From assembly GCF_900113415.1 (NCBI RefSeq), contig NZ_FOPH01000008.1, positions 90,555-154,554 on the forward strand: DNA of 64,000 bases. The letters run 5' to 3'. The translations under genes were made by a program, and so were the position numbers. Every line of letters begins with the position of its first letter. The stretch's first letter is position 1. The DNA is from Oribacterium sp. WCC10. GTDB taxonomy: Bacteria; Bacillota; Clostridia; Lachnospirales; Lachnospiraceae. Positions 1 through 7,267 of the stretch are shown piece by piece. Under the pieces are notes generated by a model. The model searched no databases and was not told the origin of the DNA. It worked only from the letters and a program-made list of their open reading frames with translations.

Positions 1-171
1 TGTTTTATTATTGATTTTAATTTTAGTCTTATGGAGGAGACGTTTTAGGAAATCCGGTATTAGACACAGTAGTTTCAGGGAGGAAACTGCTTGCAGACCC
101 GTTTTTTAAGATATTTACACCATGTCAAATTTGAGGGGATGACCTGGTGCATTAGGGGAAAGGGTTAGTTT

Positions 172-1491
172 ATGACTGAGAGTAAATTGAATAGTATGAA
201 TACGTTTGTTGAGAGGGCACAGCGTATTCTTAGTACAAGTCCCGGAAAGCGCTTTATTTTAGTGCGCTCAAATATAAGGGATTTCAAGCTTGTCAATCAG
301 GTCTTTGGATTTCAAAAGGGGAATGAGATTCTTCAATGTCTTGAGGAATATTTTGATAAAAAAAGACTTTGTTTTGATGTCTATTGTCAGCTTCACATTG
401 ATCAGTTTGTTTTTCTGATGGAGAAGAACAGTTATTCCGAGGCGATATTCAGAACTATTGCCGATAACTGTTCCAATCTTATCATGGGTTCATCATTTCG
501 TGTTCATTTCCAGCTTGGGATATATGAGATCACGAACCCTGACATGGAGATTCTTTCCATGTGTGACAGGGCTAAACTTGCCATCAAGTCCATAAAGATC
601 GATGAACCGTTTTCTGTTGCCTGGTACAACGAGTCCATCATGGAGAAACGTCTGTACTTCAAGAAAGTCATCAGCGAATTCAATGATGCTCTTGAGGAAG
701 GCAGATTTCTCATGTATCTTCAGCCTCAGGCCAATACAAAAGGTGAGATAATAAGTGCTGAAGCTTTGGCAAGATGGCTTATGAAGGATGGCACCATACT
801 GTCACCTTCACATTTCATCAGTATACTTGAAGAGTCTGAGCTTATCTGGAAGCTCGATCTATATATGTGGGAGAAAGCCGCTCAGCTTCTTGCCTGCTGG
901 AAGCAGGAAGATGACAAGAAGAATCTGAGTATATCTGTTAATATTTCGCCTAAAGATATTCATTACATTGATATAGAAAAGACACTTATAGGTCTTGTCA
1001 ATAAATATAACATTTCACCCGAAAAGATGAATGTTGAGATTACGGAAACAAGTTTTGTAAGTAATCCTGCGTTTTATGTTGAGCTTATAGAGAAGCTTCA
1101 CAATGCCGGCTTTGCCATAGAGATAGATGACTTCGGTACAGGTTACTCTTCTCTCACACTGCTCAAAAACTTTCATGCGGATATTCTAAAGCTTGATATG
1201 GGATTTTTGCAGAATAATGACAATCTTATCCGGTCAGAGATCATCATTGATTCAGTTATAGAGATGGCAAAACGACTTGATATGCAGGTCATTTCCGAAG
1301 GTGTTGAAACACAGGAACAGGCTGCTTTTCTCAGGATAAACGGGTGTGATTTCTTTCAGGGATTTTACTTCTCAAGGCCTGTACCTATCGATAAGTTCGA
1401 TACTGTTTTAAAAGCCTACAATCTCGAAAGAACCAACAAGGGCGCCAAACATCCGAAATCCATGAGGAATCTGGTTTTGGAAGCTGTTTAA
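172..1491 (+). CDS. EAL-domain c-di-GMP phosphodiesterase with degenerate GGDEF domain
   Basis: Predicted to hydrolyse cyclic di-GMP in the cytoplasm. Residues 1-160 look like a degenerate GGDEF domain: the catalytic loop position reads HIDQF (about 77-81), so cyclase activity is not expected. Residues 166-420 form an EAL domain with the key signatures present: QPQ, EAL at 197-199, ITET, DDFGTGYSS, KLD, SEGVET and FQGFYFSRP. The metal ligands and the catalytic Glu and Lys therefore seem intact and the enzyme is probably active. There is no signal peptide, membrane segment or obvious sensor domain. The start is the ATG preceded by a purine-rich AGGGGAAAGGG. The gene is monocistronic and followed directly by a terminator. 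The EAL assignment is firm; the process it controls is unknown. Confidence 0.93.
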   Translation: MTESKLNSMNTFVERAQRILSTSPGKRFILVRSNIRDFKLVNQVFGFQKGNEILQCLEEYFDKKRLCFDVYCQLHIDQFVFLMEKNSYSEAIFRTIADNCSNLIMGSSFRVHFQLGIYEITNPDMEILSMCDRAKLAIKSIKIDEPFSVAWYNESIMEKRLYFKKVISEFNDALEEGRFLMYLQPQANTKGEIISAEALARWLMKDGTILSPSHFISILEESELIWKLDLYMWEKAAQLLACWKQEDDKKNLSISVNISPKDIHYIDIEKTLIGLVNKYNISPEKMNVEITETSFVSNPAFYVELIEKLHNAGFAIEIDDFGTGYSSLTLLKNFHADILKLDMGFLQNNDNLIRSEIIIDSVIEMAKRLDMQVISEGVETQEQAAFLRINGCDFFQGFYFSRPVPIDKFDTVLKAYNLERTNKGAKHPKSMRNLVLEAV

Positions 1492-1502
1492 AAAGTCTAA
1501 AA

Positions 1503-1536
1503 GGATGCGGACATGTTTTTGTTCGCATCCTTTTTT
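1503..1536 (+). terminator. Rho-independent terminator of the EAL gene
   Basis: GGATGCGGAC pairs with GTTCGCATCC (one G-T pair) around an 8-nt loop and is followed by TTTTTT. It lies 11 nt after the EAL stop codon. Confidence 0.9.
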
Positions 1537-1562
1537 CGGTACTATCCGATACTTAACAATAG

Positions 1563-1958
1563 TTAATCTGTCTCCATTTTGTCATATTCATCGCTGTCAC
1601 TGTAATTGTCATCAGGATCAGAATAGTCATCTCCGCTGTCATCATACTCTGATTCTTCGCCATTGTCATAATCATCATCAGGTTCATCATCAGATGAAAA
1701 ATGCACTGTGAAATCAGGAATATCTACCATAAGGTCTTTAAGTGTATGTTTGAATTTTTTAAAATATGCAGGATCGGATTCCGCAAACTCATCAAAATTT
1801 TTCACTATCAGATCACAATCATTGATGGCATCGCTTAGGTCATCATACAGAGCGTCGAGATTTCTTCCGAAATGGCTCGGTACAGGCAGCTGATCTTCTA
1901 TCGCATCATAGAGCTCGTCGCGATCAGTTACATCAGACAGATCAAGAATATATTTCAT
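1563..1958 (-). CDS. Barstar-family protein with acidic C-terminal tail
   Basis: About 131 aa. Residues 1-85 resemble barstar, the small inhibitor that plugs the active site of barnase-type RNases: KYILDLSDVTDRDELYDAI followed by the signature HFGRNLDALYDDLSD, whose aspartates correspond to the RNase-binding helix. The last 45 or so residues are almost entirely D, E, S, Y and N, a low-complexity acidic tail not usual in barstar. The ATG at 1958 was chosen because GGAGG lies 5 nt upstream; an upstream in-frame start (2024) has no ribosome site. No barnase-like RNase gene is adjacent, so any partner is encoded elsewhere or the protein has another role. Fold assignment is reasonably sure; function is inferred. 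Confidence 0.75.
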   Translation of the reverse strand: MKYILDLSDVTDRDELYDAIEDQLPVPSHFGRNLDALYDDLSDAINDCDLIVKNFDEFAESDPAYFKKFKHTLKDLMVDIPDFTVHFSSDDEPDDDYDNGEESEYDDSGDDYSDPDDNYSDSDEYDKMETD

Positions 1959-2353
1959 ATGTTCCTCCGGTGTTCGATGGCTTCCTTGCCACATGTGTTT
2001 AATTGAATCAAATGTGGGTGGCAAATGCTATTGGCACCCGGGTCATAGATTAATTACCGACAATATTCTGAAAATGATTATACTTAAGTTGTAAGATTAT
2101 TGTATAAGAAAGAATATTTTTGAATCCTGTAGATAAAAGTCGAAAGATACTTAACAGAAGCGTAAAAGTTGATTCATCTTTTTTCAGTTTCAGTTCAGCC
2201 ATAGTTGATAACATAATGCCATAGTTCAGATGAACCTACATCTTTCACATTATGTGAAACAGGTTTCTGCTACTATCTTTACGGTTCCCGACACACAAAA
2301 GTTCCGTAAAAGCATTATCAAAGCATAAACGACAAGTCTAAAGGAGGCTTTAA
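1959..2353. other. Intergenic region between divergent genes
   Basis: A 395-nt gap between the barstar-like gene (leftward) and the wall-binding protein gene (rightward). It holds the barstar ribosome site, a small perfect hairpin (TTTCACATTATGTGAAA, about 2243-2259), a second inverted repeat (TTTACGG...CCGTAAA, about 2278-2309) and the AAGGAGG ribosome site of the rightward gene at about 2341. I could not assign promoters or a known RNA family. Confidence 0.4.
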
Positions 2354-3469
2354 ATGATCAACTTAAAAAAATTAGCAACAGCTTTGGCATCGGCCTCAAT
2401 GATCGCTGCTCTGTCTGTTCCCGCTTATGCAGACTCAAGAACTGCTATCTCATCAGTCACCATCAATGTAGCTACCGACCTTTCCATCGGATCAACTTCA
2501 AGCGATGTAGAGGTTACAACAAGCTCTTCTCTGTATGATGTATATAGTGCCTACATTACAAATACACCCAGCGATGGATGGGATGAAAATGACAATCCCA
2601 AGGTACAGATAAAACTTCAGCTTGAGGATGACGATGACTACAAATGGAACATCACCAAGTCAACTGTCACTGTAACCGGTGATTCCGGTTCCGTCACATC
2701 TGTTTCCGGAGGAAGTGGACACGGATATCTCACTATTGTGTATACATTGGACGATCTCGATGAAGTTTACGATGACTGGTCAAGTTCACTTGATCTTGAC
2801 ATATCCAATGCCAACTGGCAGACAAGTTATGGCATAGCCGACTGGAGTGAAGCAGAAAGTGCCAAGAAATATGAGGTAAAGCTCTATCGTGGAAGTTCTC
2901 TTCTTACAACTGTAACAACAACTAACGATTACTACAGTTTTGCCAACTATTTCACTCAGGCAGGAACCTATACATATAAGGTGCGCGCAATTTACTCTAG
3001 TTCTAACAAGGGCTCATGGGAAGAATCAGATGATCTGTATGTAACTGAGTCCCAGGCCGAGAAGATATATAATTCATACAACTCAAGTACCAACAGTACA
3101 ACAAGTTCTTCATCAAGCTCATATCTCGCAAACCTCACTGGTTCAACTGTATATGGCTCTACATCTTATGCCAATGCTTTAACCTCATCAGAGGGTGGTC
3201 AGTGGGTTCAGGATGAGTTCGGATGGTGGTACAAGAACGCAGACGGCTCATGGACTTCAAACGGCTGGCAGCAAATAAATGGTAAGTTCTACTTCTTCAA
3301 TGATCACGGCTACATGAAAACCGGATGGATTTTATGGAATAATCAGTATTACTACTGCGGTTCCGATGGAGCAATGCTCACAAACACTGTAACTCCTGAC
3401 GGCTACTATGTTAATTCTTCCGGAGTCTGGGTTTCTGATTACAACCCATACAGCTATAGTGCAAGCTAA
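2354..3469 (+). CDS. Secreted cell-wall-binding repeat protein
   Basis: 371 aa. A typical signal peptide (MINLKKLATALASASMIAAL, predicted cleavage after AYA) is followed by a Thr/Ser-rich beta region, a fibronectin-III-like segment at about 150-235 (YEVKLYRGSSLL...YTYKVRAIYSS), a Ser/Asn/Thr linker at 240-280, and three or so choline-binding-type repeats at 285-365 (WWYKNADGSWTSNGW, KFYFFNDHGYMKTGW, YYYCGSDGAM). Such repeats anchor proteins noncovalently to wall polymers in Gram-positive bacteria. No catalytic domain is recognisable, so it is probably an adhesin or structural surface protein. The start has an AAGGAGG ribosome site 8 nt upstream. It is transcribed alone and ends in its own terminator. 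Confidence 0.8.
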   Translation: MINLKKLATALASASMIAALSVPAYADSRTAISSVTINVATDLSIGSTSSDVEVTTSSSLYDVYSAYITNTPSDGWDENDNPKVQIKLQLEDDDDYKWNITKSTVTVTGDSGSVTSVSGGSGHGYLTIVYTLDDLDEVYDDWSSSLDLDISNANWQTSYGIADWSEAESAKKYEVKLYRGSSLLTTVTTTNDYYSFANYFTQAGTYTYKVRAIYSSSNKGSWEESDDLYVTESQAEKIYNSYNSSTNSTTSSSSSSYLANLTGSTVYGSTSYANALTSSEGGQWVQDEFGWWYKNADGSWTSNGWQQINGKFYFFNDHGYMKTGWILWNNQYYYCGSDGAMLTNTVTPDGYYVNSSGVWVSDYNPYSYSAS

Positions 3470-3483
3470 AACTATCGGCAATA

Positions 3484-3517
3484 CAGCCGGGACAAAATCA
3501 CTTGTCCCGGCTGTTTT
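3484..3517 (+). terminator. Rho-independent terminator of wall-binding protein gene
   Basis: CAGCCGGGACAA pairs perfectly with TTGTCCCGGCTG around a 6-nt loop, followed by TTTT. Confidence 0.9.
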
Positions 3518-3524
3518 ATTAGTA

Positions 3525-3625
3525 AAAGCTGATTAAAGCGTTGTACTGTCCCGATTTTGATTCGAAACATCAACTTCCTTTGAAAACCCGTGCCTTGACA
3601 CCGGCGGCTCTGAGGAAACGAGGAT
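3525..3625 (+). repeat. R1 dispersed repeat, copy A (degenerate)
   Basis: It shares blocks in the same order with the copies near 7001 and 34881: GCTGATTAAAGCG, then CCCGATTTTGATTCGAA, CATCAACTTCCTTTG, CCCGTGCC, and CTGAGGAAAC. The left hairpin has lost its GGGAAAC arm. It lies intergenically, directly upstream of an R2 repeat copy. Confidence 0.7.
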
Positions 3626-3627
3626 AT

Positions 3628-3680
3628 GATGTGAGTATCAAAAGTATTTGCCACTCACCAATGAAGCGCAACAGATGGCA
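3628..3680 (+). repeat. R2 dispersed repeat, copy 1
   Basis: ATGATGTGAGTATCAAAAG, then TATTTGCCACTCACCAATG, then AAGCGCAACAG. The same string order recurs at 25905-25950 and, reversed, at 15787-15850. Confidence 0.55.
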
Positions 3681-3699
3681 TTCAGATAATCCAAGACTT

Positions 3700-4911
3700 T
3701 TAACCTAATAGAAAATCAGCATATCCAAAGTCCCATATCGGAGATTCAAAACTGCTTTCAAGATAATCTTCTATATCATCTGCATCATAGCCCGTAAGCC
3801 GCGAAATCAAAACAATCATCTCTCTGACTGTTTCATAGCTCAAATCATGTTCCGGATTCTCTTTCCACTTAAGATACAATGCCTGCTGAATGATAGCATA
3901 TTCCATAATCATCCATTCAAACTGCATCACCATGTCCCTAAGATCCATTCCCGGTATGAGAAGACCTGAAAAAGCTTCGGAAACAAGATAGTTTCTGAAC
4001 AAAGATTCGTACTTTGATATTGAAGAAAGAAAATCAGACTTGTCATCCTTCTTTCCCGAAGCATTTTCTTTATCAGCATACATTGACATATCGGTTTCGT
4101 TTACGTCCAGTTCTTTTGCAAGATTTCTCAGTGGACTGATGAAAGCTGTATACCTGTTTTCTGCAGCATAGTTTTCAGTCATATCAAGAAAAAGCTCATT
4201 TCGTTCCACCATGGATTCAGAAACATCACGCTCAAGTGAAGCGATGGTTGACTCAAGCTCACGAAGAACTTTAGGATCGATATAGTCAGACATGTCCTTC
4301 AAAGATTCTTTACTGTAGATATCAAGAAGAATATAGAAGGACTTTAGAAGATTGATACGATTATCACATTGTTCATCCGAAAGCAGATACATAATGAGAT
4401 TTCTTGCAGCCATAAGCGTATCTTTAGTGTGCTTAAGACCTTCTGTATCTCTATAGTTCAGCCCTTCAAAAGTAAGTATGTTACGCTCATTCCACTTATC
4501 TACAACTTCAGGGCAACAGGCTACAAGTGATTTCTCGGTACGATCAGTATATTCATGATTTTCTCTCGGAAACTCATGACAGGTTTTGGAAAGTATCTCT
4601 TCACCATGATCAATAACAAGTCTGCAAAGATGATCAGAATCAAGGAAAGGACACGTCATATCCCTGAGGAGTCCGATAACATCTGTTCCATCCTTTTTGA
4701 CTATGAACTTTGAAAGACAACTGTGCTCATTGAGCCATTCAGGCAGTCTTCCGGCTTCTTTAAGTCCCTCCGGAGCATTTATGGAACGCCACCTCTTTTT
4801 TGTTTCCGGATCAACCGCGATCTTCCATTCCTGACAACATGTAAATGAACAGGAACCGCCTATACAGTGGAAATCATCATAATAATCAGGTTTTATTACG
4901 TTTAAGGACAT
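3700..4911 (-). CDS. fliB: Flagellin lysine-N-methylase
   Basis: 403 aa, the usual length for FliB, which methylates lysine residues of flagellin. The N-terminus has the family's cysteine pattern (C16, C21, C25, C26 in CIGGSCSFTCC). Further cysteines follow in CPFLDSDHLC and the KTCHEFPRENH block, consistent with a bound iron-sulfur cluster. No transmembrane segment is seen. A GGAAGGAAG ribosome site precedes the ATG at 4911. No flagellin gene is adjacent, and the only other flagellar-like gene in the window is the FliD-like one near 17 kb, so the target is encoded elsewhere. Family assignment rests on the N-terminal motif and overall length. Confidence 0.82.
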   Translation of the reverse strand: MSLNVIKPDYYDDFHCIGGSCSFTCCQEWKIAVDPETKKRWRSINAPEGLKEAGRLPEWLNEHSCLSKFIVKKDGTDVIGLLRDMTCPFLDSDHLCRLVIDHGEEILSKTCHEFPRENHEYTDRTEKSLVACCPEVVDKWNERNILTFEGLNYRDTEGLKHTKDTLMAARNLIMYLLSDEQCDNRINLLKSFYILLDIYSKESLKDMSDYIDPKVLRELESTIASLERDVSESMVERNELFLDMTENYAAENRYTAFISPLRNLAKELDVNETDMSMYADKENASGKKDDKSDFLSSISKYESLFRNYLVSEAFSGLLIPGMDLRDMVMQFEWMIMEYAIIQQALYLKWKENPEHDLSYETVREMIVLISRLTGYDADDIEDYLESSFESPIWDFGYADFLLG

Positions 4912-5122
4912 ATTTTCTTCCTTCCATTTATGAATCCAAACAGTATGAATTCATCATAAATTTATCACATTTTTGAAGTATATACTTTATCAGGAAATGC
5001 AGATTAAATCAGTGTTTCCCCGGTATTCGAAGATAAATCCCGGTTCAAAGAATCATGACGTGAGTGCCAAAGCACACACAAAGGTATATAATATACATAT
5101 ATTCAGGCAGGAGGCATACAAC

Positions 5123-6193
5123 TTGCATATTTTAGATTCTAATGACATCAAAAAAATCGTCCTGACAGTCACAGCCACGCTTTTTACAACATTGGCCGGC
5201 GGACTGACATCATATGCTGCCATTCCACTTGAGGATTCAGGTACAGCAGTAACATCACAGCAGATTCAGGCAGTAACATATCAGTATAATATGATTCCGG
5301 CATCCATTCGTGATGTTTATGAGAAAAGCGGTAATATCATATATTTCTTCGATAATAATCCTCTTATCGAAGATCTATTGGGTGCATATTCAGGTCAGGA
5401 GGGTCAGGAAGCCAAAATCATCCTTACCAATCGCGATTATGGCGGAGCTGAAGCCATAACTCATGAGATGGGGCATTACTTTGATGATATCTGCTTCCCT
5501 GATGAAGGAACTACTGCAAAATCGGTTGTATACCGTGGTATCAAATTCATAATCACTCAGAACGGAAAAAAATACATTTCAGACACGGATGAGTTTAAAC
5601 GTATTTTCCTGGCTGAAAAGAAGAATTCTCCTGTATCGAGTTATGAAAAGACAGATGCCAATGAATACTTTGCAGGTTCATTTGGTCTTTACTGTACAAG
5701 CCCGAGCTCACTAATGAAATACGCTCCATATACTTATGCGTATATCGATACTCTGGTTCAGCAGTTTACTCAAAACTTTCCTGCATCAGCTGAAAATATA
5801 GCTCTTACAGTGACTGTACCTGCCACTATCGATCAAATAACAGGCGGCACCACTGTTTCAGGTATTCTTATCAGCAATATTTATCAGAATGCCGCCGCAA
5901 CAAGTCCTACATCAGGCACCTCAGGAACACAGCTTACCGGCAATGTCTCACAGATCTCAGGTGTCACATCCGGAGGCGTCCAATATACCGGATACACCAA
6001 TGCCAATGTAGATTCCGAAGATGGTGTTGAAAAGACCGGACAAACTGTAGAAGCCGCAACTGCAGCCGCTGCAAACGGCGACGGTACAACTACAGTTGTC
6101 AATACTGATGGTTCTGTGACTACAACTACAGTCAAAACTACAGAATATGGAACCATGGTATCTGTCGTTACAACCTACTCATACGGTTATTGA
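5123..6193 (+). CDS. Secreted zincin metalloprotease-like protein (TTG start)
   Basis: About 356 aa. I chose the TTG at 5123 because AGGAGG lies 8 nt upstream and it opens directly onto a signal peptide (hydrophobic core VLTVTATLFTTLAGGL, cleavage near YAA). The upstream in-frame ATG at 4973 would bury the signal peptide behind about 50 unlikely residues. Residues 114-118 read HEMGH, the HExxH zinc motif, and NEYF with Glu181 is a plausible third ligand, giving a gluzincin arrangement like the anthrax lethal-factor/ATLF-type peptidases. The last 120 residues are rich in Thr, Val, Gly and Ser, like a stalk. Substrate is unknown. It is a single gene with no obvious inhibitor or partner next to it. 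Confidence 0.75.
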   Translation: MHILDSNDIKKIVLTVTATLFTTLAGGLTSYAAIPLEDSGTAVTSQQIQAVTYQYNMIPASIRDVYEKSGNIIYFFDNNPLIEDLLGAYSGQEGQEAKIILTNRDYGGAEAITHEMGHYFDDICFPDEGTTAKSVVYRGIKFIITQNGKKYISDTDEFKRIFLAEKKNSPVSSYEKTDANEYFAGSFGLYCTSPSSLMKYAPYTYAYIDTLVQQFTQNFPASAENIALTVTVPATIDQITGGTTVSGILISNIYQNAAATSPTSGTSGTQLTGNVSQISGVTSGGVQYTGYTNANVDSEDGVEKTGQTVEAATAAAANGDGTTTVVNTDGSVTTTTVKTTEYGTMVSVVTTYSYGY

Positions 6194-6229
6194 TATGCAG
6201 TACTATGGCTTCGGTCAATAAAATATGCA

Positions 6230-6889
6230 TTATCCCATGTAGATTCCATTTGAATGTACATTGTTTATAGCATCCGAATCCATGGTGATCATAACTGTCA
6301 CTATAAGTATTGTAAACAGAACAGCATGAATCAAAGGATACAGTGCTCTCCTGTTCATTCCGGGAAGATGTTTTCTCTCCCACAGGCTAAGTATAGGCAG
6401 AAAATAAGACATATATATAAACTTCTCACTGAACACAAGCCCTTCCATCATTTCGGGTCTTGTGTTCAGATTTTTTATATCAAGATATCCGAATATGAAC
6501 ACCAGTGCCTCATAAATTATGAAAGTATTCATGAGATTAAATATCAGATTATTTCTAAGCACCAGAAGATGATATGCAATGGCCAGAATAGCAGGAACCG
6601 TAGCCTGAAGCCATGCAAACTTTTCTTTTTTTATATCATTTATCAGCGTACTGTTCCCTGCTGCGGATTTACCTGGAACTGTATCGGAACCTGTGGATTT
6701 TCCGGAAGTCTGATGTGTTCTTCTCCTTACAGTACGACCACATCCCGGACACTTGTCTGCATCATCAGGCACTTCACTGCCGCAATTGGTACATACTCTT
6801 AACGGCTTTATCTTCACTATTGGTGTATGACAGCAAGGACAATTCTGTGTATTATCCGATATGTCTGCACCACATCTTGGACATTTCAT
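6230..6889 (-). CDS. Double zinc-ribbon membrane protein
   Basis: 219 aa. Two CxxC...CxxC zinc ribbons occupy residues 1-55 (CPRCGADI...CPCCHTP and CTNCGSEV...CPGCGR). A basic, Ser/Thr-rich linker (RRRTHQTSGKSTGS) and about four hydrophobic membrane segments follow (about 92-110, 118-134, 158-170, 187-205). Such zinc-ribbon plus membrane proteins are common and mostly uncharacterised in Lachnospiraceae. It ends 36 nt from the convergent protease gene. No enzymatic motif is visible. Confidence 0.7.
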   Translation of the reverse strand: MKCPRCGADISDNTQNCPCCHTPIVKIKPLRVCTNCGSEVPDDADKCPGCGRTVRRRTHQTSGKSTGSDTVPGKSAAGNSTLINDIKKEKFAWLQATVPAILAIAYHLLVLRNNLIFNLMNTFIIYEALVFIFGYLDIKNLNTRPEMMEGLVFSEKFIYMSYFLPILSLWERKHLPGMNRRALYPLIHAVLFTILIVTVMITMDSDAINNVHSNGIYMG

Positions 6890-7182
6890 ATTTCACCTCA
6901 AAATTTCAAATAGATATATGTTTATAATGATGCGAGCATCTATGCTTCTCACATCATATCATTATACACAGAGACACCGAAAGGACATAGAATTTATTTT
7001 AGAGAAACGCTGATTATAGCCTTACCATGGCCGGATTATCTATGCGAAGCATCAATTTCCTTTGGAAATCCGTGCCCCGACGTAAGAAAGTCTAAGGAAA
7101 CACTGATATACTCAGATTTTTCTTAGAGCTTCAATAAATCACCATCATTTAACTCTATTTCACTTTATAATCCTGAGTACAG
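6890..7182. other. Intergenic region with R1 repeat
   Basis: Part of a 378-nt gap between the zinc-ribbon gene and the downstream end of the flavin reductase gene. It contains R1 copy B (7001-7130) and then the reductase terminator. I see no small ORF with a ribosome site and no known RNA. Confidence 0.5.
7001..7130 (+). repeat. R1 dispersed repeat, copy B (near full length)
   Basis: It starts AGAGAAACGCTGATTATAGC, continues CCGGATTATC, GAAGCATCAATTTCCTTTGG and AAATCCGTGCCCCGACG, and ends AAGGAAACACTGATATACTC. The middle matches the reverse complement of the copy at 24661-24787 over most of its length (CGTGCCCCGACG core, TTTCCTTTG). Confidence 0.85.
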
Positions 7183-7212
7183 AAAAAGGAGCGATCCTTT
7201 CGGAACGCTCCT
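7183..7212 (-). terminator. Rho-independent terminator of flavin reductase gene
   Basis: On the minus strand AGGAGCGTTCC pairs with GGATCGCTCCT around a GAAA tetraloop and is followed by TTTT. It lies 56 nt beyond the reductase stop codon. Confidence 0.9.
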
Positions 7213-7267
7213 AATATTTTAATCAGTGCTTTAATGAATCTAATTCAATTGAATATAGAATACTTGA

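Noticed and set aside
1985..2035. GGCAAATGCTATTGGCACC near the barstar leader as another R2 copy
   Set aside because: Only a short, loose resemblance to TTTGCCAC; no GTGTCAAAA core.
4973..5122. Upstream N-terminal extension of the zinc protease from ATG 4973
   Set aside because: No ribosome site, and it would place 50 residues before a well-formed signal peptide. TTG 5123 has AGGAGG at good spacing.
5884..6156. 90-codon minus-strand ORF rich in Val, Thr and Pro
   Set aside because: Mirror of the Thr/Val-rich stalk of the secreted protease; produced by biased composition.
6254..6802. 182-codon plus-strand ORF opposite the zinc-ribbon protein gene
   Set aside because: Antisense shadow of 6230-6889; no ribosome site, Cys/His/Ser/Tyr-rich composition typical of a noncoding frame, while the opposite strand has clear zinc-ribbon and membrane features.
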